A stretch of 13,128 nucleotides of DNA from NCBI GenBank assembly GCA_041658465.1, contig JBBAAC010000056.1, forward strand, positions 1 through 13,128. Reading direction: 5' to 3'. The position numbers and the translations under genes were made by a program. Source of the DNA: JAJZQH01 sp041658465. GTDB lineage: Bacteria; UBA10199; 2-02-FULL-44-16; JAAZCA01. Each line of letters begins with the position of its first letter. Positions within the stretch are counted from its first letter, which is position 1. Of this stretch, positions 6,961-12,757 are shown piece after piece. A model generated the notes under the pieces. The model ran no database searches, was not told where the DNA came from, and saw nothing but the letters and a program-made list of their open reading frames with translations.

Positions 6961-7221
6961 TTAACGAGGAAACGAGCATTCGCCGCGGAAGTAGGCCCAC
7001 TCTTCGCATTCGTCCCCAGCTTCGTTGATGCACACGCCGTACTGACCGCCATCCGGGGAGGTGCGAATCTCGAGCTTGTATCCATCCTTCACGCATTTGA
7101 CCGAGGCGGGGTTGGCGATCCCTGTCGTGTTTTGCGCCGAGATCTCCGTGGAGTTCTGTTTTGCAGATACGCCGCAGCCGGCGATCACAAGGGCGAAAAG
7201 AAAAACGATGAACATCTTCAT
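6961..7221 (-). CDS. DUF333 domain-containing lipoprotein
   Basis: 86-residue small lipoprotein. Residues 1-16 (MKMFIVFLFALVIAGC) are a lipoprotein signal with a VIAGC lipobox and Cys 16. Residues 37-84 are the DUF333 motif: NPASVKCVKDGYKLEIRT, GGQYGVC, and CEEWAYFRGEC, including the paired Cys residues. DUF333 proteins are small envelope proteins of unknown role; some are annotated as putative hemolysins on weak grounds. The ATG at 7221 overlaps the purC TGA by four bases (ATGA), and a GGAGG 8 bases upstream lies within the purC end. Translational coupling to purC is therefore likely, although the functions look unrelated. No terminator was found downstream before repeat copy B. Confidence 0.9.
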   Translation of the reverse strand: MKMFIVFLFALVIAGCGVSAKQNSTEISAQNTTGIANPASVKCVKDGYKLEIRTSPDGGQYGVCINEAGDECEEWAYFRGECSFPR

Positions 7222-8096
7222 GCCGTGAGCCTCCGAAGCGCTTCCGCATATTTTTCGACCGTCATGGCCACCACATCCTCCGGCAACTCGGGCGCCGGCG
7301 GTTTTTTGTCCCAGCCGGAATCGATGAGCCAGTCCCTCACGTATTGCTTGTCAAAAGAGGGCTGAGTCCTCCCTGGCCTGTATCCCGCCGAGGGCCAGAA
7401 GCGGGAGGAGTCCGGAGTCAGGACCTCGTCGATGAGGATGAGCTCATCTTCCCTTATGCCGAACTCGAACTTGGTGTCCGCGATGATGATCCCGCGCTCC
7501 CGCGCGTACGCCGCAGACTCGTCGTAGATGCGAATCGATAGGTCGCGCACCTTTTGCGCAAGCTCCCTGCCTATGATGTTGGCCGCCTTTTCAAAGGAAA
7601 TGTTTTCGTCATGCGCGCCAAGCTCCGCCTTGGTCGAAGGCGTGAACATGGTGTTGGGGAGCCTGTCCGACTCCATCAGTGCGGCAGGCAGCTTTATTCC
7701 GCAGATCGTCCCAGACTTCTGATACTCCTTCCAGCCGGAACCTGAAATATAGCCCCGGACTATCGCCTCGATAACGAGCGGCCTGGCCTTCTTCACGATC
7801 ATCGCCCTGTCGCCGATCCTCGCCATCCATTCCCTGTCGCTGATCACGTCTTCCAGGCGAGCGTCGCTCAGGTGGTTCTTGACGATGCCGCCAGTGCGCC
7901 CGAACCAGAAGCGCGACATGCGGGTGAGTATCTCGCCCTTTCCCGGGATCGGCGTAGGCAGGACCACGTCGAACGTCGAGATGCGGTCCGTGGCCACGAT
8001 CAGGAGTTCGTCGCCCAGGTCGTAGATATCGCGCACCTTGCCGCGGGCCTTTAATTTCAAGCCGGGGATATCGGTTTGTGAAAGCGCCTGCGTCAT
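7218..8096 (-). CDS. purC: Phosphoribosylaminoimidazole-succinocarboxamide synthase (SAICAR synthetase)
   Basis: Cytoplasmic enzyme of de novo purine synthesis that joins CAIR and L-aspartate with ATP hydrolysis to give SAICAR. The protein has 292 residues from ATG 8096, of the longer monofunctional (ADE1-like) form. Visible motifs are KARGKVRDIYDLGDELLIV (N-terminal nucleotide-binding lobe), ATDRISTFDVV, RPLVIEAIVRGYISGSGW (SAICAR synthetase signature 1), IIIADTKFEFG (signature 2), and LIDEVLTPDSSRFWP. An ATG two codons earlier (8102) abuts AGGGAG with no gap. ATG 8096 has that site 6 bases upstream and is preferred. The tRNA-Arg gene ends 30 bases upstream, with no clear promoter between them, so the two may share a transcript. 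The 3' end overlaps the DUF333 lipoprotein gene. Confidence 0.97.
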   Translation of the reverse strand: MTQALSQTDIPGLKLKARGKVRDIYDLGDELLIVATDRISTFDVVLPTPIPGKGEILTRMSRFWFGRTGGIVKNHLSDARLEDVISDREWMARIGDRAMIVKKARPLVIEAIVRGYISGSGWKEYQKSGTICGIKLPAALMESDRLPNTMFTPSTKAELGAHDENISFEKAANIIGRELAQKVRDLSIRIYDESAAYARERGIIIADTKFEFGIREDELILIDEVLTPDSSRFWPSAGYRPGRTQPSFDKQYVRDWLIDSGWDKKPPAPELPEDVVAMTVEKYAEALRRLTA

Positions 8097-8126
8097 AAGC
8101 ATCTCCCTGGTACTAAAATAAAGTTG

Positions 8127-8200
8127 CGCGCCCGGAGGGATTCGAACCCCCGGCCCTCTGGTTCGAAGCCAGATGCTCTAATCCACTGAGCTACGGGCGC
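8127..8200 (-). tRNA. tRNA-Arg, anticodon TCG (reads CGA/CGN)
   Basis: A complete cloverleaf on the minus strand. The acceptor stem is GCGCCCG/CGGGCGC with discriminator G, and the D arm is GCTC..GAGC. The anticodon stem is TCTGG/CCAGA around loop CTTCGAA, which gives anticodon TCG. The T arm is GGGGG TTCGAAT CCCTC with one wobble. CCA is not encoded. A GC-rich hairpin lies 7 bases upstream and purC starts 30 bases downstream. Confidence 0.97.
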
Positions 8201-8207
8201 AAATCAA

Positions 8208-8235
8208 GGCCCCCGAGGCATACGCCAGGGGGGCC
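8208..8235 (-). terminator. GC-rich hairpin, probable terminator after the small lipoprotein gene
   Basis: Minus strand GGCCCCC..GGGGGCC with inner GGC-GTAT-GCC gives a long GC stem, followed by TTGATTT, a weak U-tract. It lies directly upstream of tRNA-Arg, so it may instead be an RNA processing structure if the genes are co-transcribed. Confidence 0.55.
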
Positions 8236-8259
8236 TGGAGACTCAACATCTTTTTCAGC

Positions 8260-8406
8260 TCAGACGCAATCCTGGCAAGACGTCTGGATCGTGCACGTAC
8301 CGGACAGGCTTGCTTCGAAAGCGCTGCATCGAGCGCGAACTGCGACCCGTTGTCCGACAGCAGATACAGCACCTTGACGCGGGTTGCGGCAAGCCCGCCG
8401 TCTTCT
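8260..8406 (-). pseudogene. Possible relic of a Cys-rich lipoprotein tail
   Basis: The 206-bp stretch between the small lipoprotein and the tRNA is not an obvious gene. In frame with the lipoprotein TGA (8407), the distal part reads ASLSGTCTIQTSCQDCV then TGA (8260-8262). This recalls the Cys/Thr-rich end of the neighbour (GTCSGVNLTCTL). The proximal part reads better in another frame (VKVLYLLSDNGSQFALDAAL). This fits a frameshifted gene fragment or a decayed duplicate, and chance is not excluded. Confidence 0.25.
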
Positions 8407-8892
8407 TCAACAGTTGCAGGTGAGCGTGCAGACATTCGGATCGTTCGCGTCCAGGCCAAGCGTGCAGGTCAGGTTCACGCCGCTGCAGGTGCCGGTGATC
8501 GTGCCACCGCAGCTTTGGGTCTGAATGTCCGTTGCCACGACATTGGTGCAGACGTCAAATGTCGGCATGTTTGCGTTGATCGACGTGCCGTCCTGGGAAA
8601 TCGTCACTTGCCCGTCGAATGTAGCGCCAGCAGCGGACTTGCAGTCATTCAAGTCGACCGTGAAGTTCGGGATATCAGCCACCGCAGTACCACCGCCCGG
8701 GCAGTTACAGTTGGGCGTGGCCAGCTGGAAACACGCCTGGATGGCAGGGTCTGAAACGAGAGCCCCCATGGCGTCATAGGACTGCACGGCAGCAGCCTTT
8801 GCCGTAGTGCAATCTCCACCGCTACCACCGCCGCCGCATGCGGCGAACATCGCAACAACGACCATCGCAACCAAGATAATTCCTCTTTTCAT
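8407..8892 (-). CDS. Small Cys-rich lipoprotein, unknown function
   Basis: 161 residues, family not recognised. The signal region MKRGIILVAMVVVAMFAAC has a FAAC lipobox with Cys 19, followed by a GGGGSGGD linker, so it is probably lipid-anchored in the envelope. The remainder is rich in Cys, Thr, Ser and Asn, with Cys patterns NCNCPGGG, CGGTITGTC and CTLTCNC that suggest several disulfides and a beta-rich fold (FDGQVTISQDGTSINANM). A start at ATG 8892 is supported by a run of seven G two bases upstream, and a possible promoter lies at 8923-8951. The very similar signal-plus-linker design in the 721-residue lipoprotein nearby is a shared style and not clear homology. Export is well supported; the role is unknown. 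Confidence 0.82.
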   Translation of the reverse strand: MKRGIILVAMVVVAMFAACGGGGSGGDCTTAKAAAVQSYDAMGALVSDPAIQACFQLATPNCNCPGGGTAVADIPNFTVDLNDCKSAAGATFDGQVTISQDGTSINANMPTFDVCTNVVATDIQTQSCGGTITGTCSGVNLTCTLGLDANDPNVCTLTCNC

Positions 8893-8922
8893 ATCCCCCC
8901 CTTTTTATTGAGCTTAATAGAT

Positions 8923-8951
8923 CGTATACCATAGTGGCACAGCGTCATCAA
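8923..8951 (-). promoter_or_regulatory. Candidate sigma70-type promoter for the small lipoprotein gene
   Basis: TTGATG (8951-8946) and TATACG (8928-8923) on the minus strand are separated by exactly 17 bases, each 4 of 6 to consensus. The pair lies just after the queF stop and about 30 bases before the lipoprotein start. Confidence 0.4.
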
Positions 8952-8953
8952 CA

Positions 8954-9310
8954 CTAACGTGTCCCATGCGTCGCCACAACGGTAGTCACGATACCGCCGC
9001 GCACGTTAAATCTGCCGCGCACCTCCATCCAGCGCGGGTGTATGGCATCTACGAGATCTGTCAGAATGCTGTTTGTCACCGCCTCGTGGAACGCACCCTC
9101 GTCGCGATAGCTCCAGAAGTAGAGTTTCAGTGATTTGAGCTCAACGCAGAGCTGATCGGGAATGTAGCCGATCTCTATGCGGGCGAAGTCCGGCTGACCC
9201 GTCATCGGACAGAGACAGGTGAACTCCGGGCACTCGAATTCTATCAAATAGTCGCGCCCGGGACTGGGGTTCGGAAACGTCTTAAGCTCTTTTGACGGCT
9301 TTGTGATCAT
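8954..9310 (-). CDS. queF: NADPH-dependent 7-cyano-7-deazaguanine (preQ0) reductase
   Basis: Cytoplasmic enzyme that reduces the nitrile of preQ0 to the amine of preQ1 in queuosine tRNA modification. The protein has 118 residues from ATG 9310, a short unimodular (type I, YkvM-like) form. Key segments are FECPEFTCLCPMTGQPDFA with nucleophile Cys 34 and acid Asp 41, then VELKSLKLYFWSYRD with substrate-binding Glu 57, the QueF motif, FHEAVTN with His 75, and VRGRFNVRGG. An upstream in-frame codon at 9406 lies inside the preceding terminator, so ATG 9310 is chosen; AAGGAG 6 bases before it confirms this. Other queuosine genes (queC, queD, queE) are not in the window. The leader is about 55 bases, and I see no preQ1 riboswitch in it. 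It probably has its own promoter between the terminator and the start, but none was clear. Confidence 0.96.
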   Translation of the reverse strand: MITKPSKELKTFPNPSPGRDYLIEFECPEFTCLCPMTGQPDFARIEIGYIPDQLCVELKSLKLYFWSYRDEGAFHEAVTNSILTDLVDAIHPRWMEVRGRFNVRGGIVTTVVATHGTR

Positions 9311-9365
9311 GCGGGCTCCTTGCTGGCAAGCAGGCATATCCCCGCTCCTACGGCATCTGCAAGGC

Positions 9366-9402
9366 AAAAAAACCGCCCGCCTCGGTTTCCCGGGACGGGC
9401 GG
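9366..9402 (-). terminator. Strong Rho-independent terminator after the 721-residue lipoprotein
   Basis: Minus-strand CCGCCCG..CGGGCGG, extended inward to CGG-GAAA-CCG with a GNRA tetraloop, is followed by TTTTTTT (9372-9366). It lies 28 bases past the lipoprotein stop and separates it from queF. Confidence 0.93.
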
Positions 9403-9430
9403 CCATTCATGACTTCCGCTATCTACTGCG

Positions 9431-11596
9431 TCACTGGCACGGGGCAGAGAGCGATACCGTATCGACCCTGGACCAGGTGCAAGTGCCGCTGGTCCCTGCC
9501 GCGCAGGTGAAATTGCCGACGTACCAGTCGCCTGCCAGGGTGCCACTCAGGCTGTCGGAGAGCAATGCATGGGAAACCGTATCAACGAGGGCGCCGTTCT
9601 GGTCATAGACGGCAATCGACAGATTCTTGCCCTCGCCTGAGTATGGATCAACGCAGACCTTGTATATCCCGGCCGTAAGGGCATTGGAGCTCGGTATCCA
9701 GATGTTCTCCGGGCCCGTGCACTGGTCTATGCAATCAACGTTGAGGATTGCGCCCACCGTCGGGTTCCCGCCGCTGGCCTCCTTGCAGTTGCCGAAGTAG
9801 CAATCCGTATTTCCAAAATACGCGCCGCCCGGCATCACGACGTGCAGGTCCATGTCATAGTACGTATTAGATGACTTCTCCCAGTTGAGCGAGGCCTGAA
9901 AGTGGATGTTCTGCAGCGAGGTGTTGGAAGACTCTATCGTCGTGGCAGCTGCGCCCGCCTTGTTATCCTGGTCCAGGCAGACGATGGATACGCTGTTGAC
10001 GCCTGTGAAGAGGTTGATCTTCTGCGTCGTCATCTGGCCGCCGGACGGAATGGCCGTGATATCGAGCAGGGCCTCGCTGCTGGATTTACCGGACGCCCAC
10101 TGGATCGTGCACTGCTTGAGCGTCTTGCCGGACGCCGGCGTGACTGTGAAGGTAAACGTGGCGGTCGTCTCGCCGGTCGAACCGTTGAGCGGTACGCTGC
10201 CGCCAGCGCCATCGGTGATTGCATCGAGCGTCATCGCTGGTGCACCCTCTACGCCCGGGATCACGAAGCCGCAGACTCCGCTGTAGCCGTCGACGACGTC
10301 GATGCCTGCGTCGTACACAAGGTTCTTGTTCACATCCATCACCACGTCATAGCAGCCCGGGATCTGGGTCCCCTTGGGCCAGAGCAGTATGCGGCCTTCG
10401 TTCGTGCAGCCCCACTGAAGCGGATCGACCGTGTGGTCGTACCCGAAGTTCTGGATCGGCGTGAGTGCATCGCCGTTCTTCAGGGCATCGCTGTGGAGGA
10501 TGATGAACTTGTAGGCCAGGTTATGCGGGACGCTGCTCCTGACCGTTGGGTTGAGGTAACCATATACATCCGTGTTGTTGAAGATATCGACGTGTGTGCA
10601 ATACGCAGACCCGTCGGCCGCACAAGCGATATCATTGACCAGGTTGGTGCCATCGATCGTTATCGCCGCTATATCGGCCGAGGTCGCGGGCGTTGCGTTC
10701 TGGATGGCAAAGCCTGGGACATAACCCGAGGCATCCATGAAGTCCGTGCCCTCGTTCCAGTTGCCGTCGTTGCCCACGTCCGCAACGATGTCAAAGAGCG
10801 CTGCCTGATTGTCCAGCGTGGCGCTCGCCTTTGTCCATATCAAAGTCGGCGGGCATGCGCCGGCCGCGTCGGTGTTGCAGGTCTCGGTAACGCCGCTGGC
10901 ATCAGCGGGTATCGGGTTGCCGTTTGAAAAAATCTGGAAACTGTTGGAGACAATGCGCAGGCCGATGAGCGTATTCGGCGGGCCGTTTGTGACCACCGCG
11001 TAGACATCATCAGTGCCATTGAGGAACGAATTCACGCCAGCGCCGGTCGAATCAGCCGAGAAGACGTACGGCTTGGTATCGTCCACAGTGATCGTCGTCG
11101 TGGCGGACGCGGTGGATGCGTCGCAAGTGCTCTTGTCGCTGCGGCAGATATAGACCTTGTAATCGCCGGGCGTCACCGCCTTGTAGTTCATCTTCATGAC
11201 CGGCAGCCCCGCGGCATCCTTGCCGAGCGTCATCGCGGCCGGGTTTGTTTCACCGGCGCCGAGATATGCCATGATGCTGTCCGAGAGATTGCCGTTGCCG
11301 TCGCTGATCAGCTTGAGGTTTTCATTATTGAGGGCCGTGCCGTCAGGCTTCAGGATGGCCACATTATAGACGCCGTTCTGCAAGAGGCCCTGCGCCTTGC
11401 CGATCACGGGCGCGTTAGGCGATATGGATGTGACCGCGTTGCCCGCAGCATCTACGTTTGACATCGCCGGATTGGTCTCGCTTCCCGTGTTCCATGCGCT
11501 ATCGCCGCCGCCGCCACCGCTATCGCCGCCGCCGCATGCCGCGACAGAGGTGACAAAGGCCGCTGCCAAAGCCAATCTCAGCCATTTCGTCTTCAT
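9431..11596 (-). CDS. Large surface lipoprotein with duplicated middle module and YfaP/DUF2135-like C-terminus
   Basis: 721 residues. Residues 1-21 are a lipoprotein signal with a VAAC lipobox (Cys 21), then a Gly/Asp/Ser linker. The region 195-298 and the region 341-446 appear to be repeats: each opens DVY and ends in a D-x-N-x-D-x-x-x-D-x-x-D element (DIVADVGNDGNWNEGTDFMD; DVVMDVNKNLVYDAGIDVVD), which looks calcium-binding. A strand-rich region around 450-555 follows. Residues 566-716 resemble the YfaP/DUF2135-type domain: LNWEKSSNTYYDMDLHVVMP, CYFGNCKEASGGNPTVG, GPENIWIPSS, GIYKVCVDPYSGEG. Such domains occur on exported proteins; the ligand is unknown. A strong AAGGAGGAG site lies 6 bases before ATG 11596. 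A promoter and a strong terminator make it monocistronic. Residues are Asp/Asn/Thr-rich, as in Ca-stabilised extracellular proteins. Confidence 0.85.
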   Translation of the reverse strand: MKTKWLRLALAAAFVTSVAACGGGDSGGGGGDSAWNTGSETNPAMSNVDAAGNAVTSISPNAPVIGKAQGLLQNGVYNVAILKPDGTALNNENLKLISDGNGNLSDSIMAYLGAGETNPAAMTLGKDAAGLPVMKMNYKAVTPGDYKVYICRSDKSTCDASTASATTTITVDDTKPYVFSADSTGAGVNSFLNGTDDVYAVVTNGPPNTLIGLRIVSNSFQIFSNGNPIPADASGVTETCNTDAAGACPPTLIWTKASATLDNQAALFDIVADVGNDGNWNEGTDFMDASGYVPGFAIQNATPATSADIAAITIDGTNLVNDIACAADGSAYCTHVDIFNNTDVYGYLNPTVRSSVPHNLAYKFIILHSDALKNGDALTPIQNFGYDHTVDPLQWGCTNEGRILLWPKGTQIPGCYDVVMDVNKNLVYDAGIDVVDGYSGVCGFVIPGVEGAPAMTLDAITDGAGGSVPLNGSTGETTATFTFTVTPASGKTLKQCTIQWASGKSSSEALLDITAIPSGGQMTTQKINLFTGVNSVSIVCLDQDNKAGAAATTIESSNTSLQNIHFQASLNWEKSSNTYYDMDLHVVMPGGAYFGNTDCYFGNCKEASGGNPTVGAILNVDCIDQCTGPENIWIPSSNALTAGIYKVCVDPYSGEGKNLSIAVYDQNGALVDTVSHALLSDSLSGTLAGDWYVGNFTCAAGTSGTCTWSRVDTVSLSAPCQ

Positions 11597-11640
11597 GCTA
11601 ACTCCTCCTTGTTGAATTACACAGGTTGAGGGTCATCTGA

Positions 11641-11653
11641 AAGTGAATCACTT
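11641..11653. promoter_or_regulatory. 13-bp palindrome at the start of the lipoprotein transcript (possible operator)
   Basis: AAGTGAATCACTT is a perfect palindrome around its centre base. It overlaps the candidate -10 box and the expected start point of the 721-residue lipoprotein gene, a good position for a repressor site. Confidence 0.3.
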
Positions 11654-11679
11654 ATAATAAAGTGCCCTGGCGAGCGCAA
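11651..11679 (-). promoter_or_regulatory. Candidate sigma70-type promoter of the 721-residue lipoprotein
   Basis: TTGCGC (11679-11674) and TATAAG (11656-11651) are spaced by 17 bases on the minus strand, giving a leader of about 50 bases before ATG 11596. It lies within the 101-bp gap after the kinase-deaminase stop. Confidence 0.5.
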
Positions 11680-11697
11680 CCGCTAATCTCATGCATA

Positions 11698-12705
11698 TTA
11701 TTTCTTGGCGGTCTCCATCTGCCGCACCGCGATCCCCGCTTCTTTCAACAATTTAAGCGGCACCTCGGCAATCGTGTAGGCCTTGTCATACACGACCTCC
11801 GCAAGCCCTGAGTTGATGATCATCTTAGTGCAGATGAGGCACGGCGAATAAGTCGTGTATATCGTGCCGCCCTTGATGGATACGCCGTGGTAGGCGGCCT
11901 GCACGATCGCGTTCTCCTCCGCGTGCGAGCAGAGGCACTCGTCGAGTTTCTCGCCCGACGCGCCGAAGTGGTTGCACCTGGGGCAGCCGCCCTCGCTGCA
12001 GTTCGCTATCCCGCGCGGCGTGCCGTTGTAGCCCGTGGAGATGATGCGGCGGTCCCTCACGATCACCGCGGCTATCTTGCGCTTGATGCAGTTGCCGCGC
12101 AGGGCCACCACGCGCGCGATGTCCATGAAGTATTCGTCCCAGCCCGGGCGCGTCAGATTTGCGGCCATCGCCTGCACCACCTGCCGTACCTGCAGATAGA
12201 GCTCCTCCACGGTGCCGTTGTTGAAGACTATGGCGTCCGCCATCTCCGCAGTACGGTTCATCTGCTGGGTCGTGGGGTCGGGCGTCTGCGCCTCGCGCGC
12301 CTCCACATCGAGAAACGCCTCGTAAGTCTGCGGGTCGCCCTCGCGGTTGCGCGCCCTGACCCGCTCGAACCGCACCTGCGGCTCCGCCTCGACGGAGAGC
12401 AGGTGGAAGTCCTTGCGGCGGCGCAGGACCTCTACCTCGAACGGATTGCGTATCGAATCCACCACCGCGTGCGCCTCCGGACCGAGCTTTATGAGCGTGC
12501 GCTCGGCGAGCACCCCGGCCCCGTTGGCAGATCGCAATTCGTTGCCTATCGCGATGAGCCGCTCGCGCGTGACCTCGAGCCCTCGCTCCGCCAGTTCCTC
12601 GCGCAGCGTGTCGGAGAGCGAGTGATACTCATAGCCGCTGTCCGTGAGAAATCGCGCGACCACGCCCTTGCCCGAACCGTTCTTTCCCGTGAGTCCGATT
12701 ATCAT
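11698..12705 (-). CDS. Fusion protein: UPF0200-like P-loop kinase domain plus dCMP deaminase
   Basis: 335 residues, cytoplasmic. Residues 1-180 are a P-loop kinase-like domain: MIIGLTGKNGSGKGVVARFL (phosphate loop GKNGSGKG, with the GKG form of adenylate kinases), REELAERGLEVTRE, VVDSIRNPFEVEVLR. This pattern fits the archaeal-type UPF0200/dephospho-CoA-kinase-like family. Residues 190-330 are a zinc deoxycytidylate deaminase: STGYNGTPRG, CSEGGCPRC, SHAEENAI (His 261, Glu 263), SPCLICTKMIINSG (Cys 289, Cys 292), with all catalytic ligands present. Known dCMP deaminases convert dCMP to dUMP, feeding dTMP synthesis. The same domain order occurs in yeast Dcd1 and in antiviral DcdV/AvcD. No good ribosome site precedes ATG 12705. 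No neighbouring defence gene was seen, so a housekeeping role is the default. Confidence 0.92.
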   Translation of the reverse strand: MIIGLTGKNGSGKGVVARFLTDSGYEYHSLSDTLREELAERGLEVTRERLIAIGNELRSANGAGVLAERTLIKLGPEAHAVVDSIRNPFEVEVLRRRKDFHLLSVEAEPQVRFERVRARNREGDPQTYEAFLDVEAREAQTPDPTTQQMNRTAEMADAIVFNNGTVEELYLQVRQVVQAMAANLTRPGWDEYFMDIARVVALRGNCIKRKIAAVIVRDRRIISTGYNGTPRGIANCSEGGCPRCNHFGASGEKLDECLCSHAEENAIVQAAYHGVSIKGGTIYTTYSPCLICTKMIINSGLAEVVYDKAYTIAEVPLKLLKEAGIAVRQMETAKK

Positions 12706-12757
12706 GGGACGGGCGACTACCAGAAAGAAATCCCTCGCGCAATGTCTATCGGATATC

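Noticed and set aside
6862..7365. 167-codon open frame on the plus strand
   Set aside because: It runs through copy B, across the DUF333 gene and into purC on the opposite strand, with no family resemblance.
8407..8409. Recoded (selenocysteine) TGA extending the small lipoprotein
   Set aside because: The next 25 codons are Arg-rich and unlike the protein, and no SECIS-like element or selenoprotein family match was evident.
9311..9365. preQ1 riboswitch in the queF leader
   Set aside because: The leader of about 55 bases lacks the short C-rich pseudoknot and A-rich tail of preQ1-I and is too short for larger classes. Only a weak TGCT/AGCA stem next to the ribosome site is seen.
9311..9406. 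Longer queF start with 32 extra residues
   Set aside because: The extension is encoded by the upstream terminator and its T-tract. The internal ATG 9310 has a good ribosome site and the family's N-terminus.
9902..10927. 341-codon open frame on the plus strand
   Set aside because: Antisense shadow of the lipoprotein gene 9431-11596. Its translation is Arg/Val/Ala-rich with no domain, while the minus strand has a signal peptide, ribosome site, promoter and terminator.
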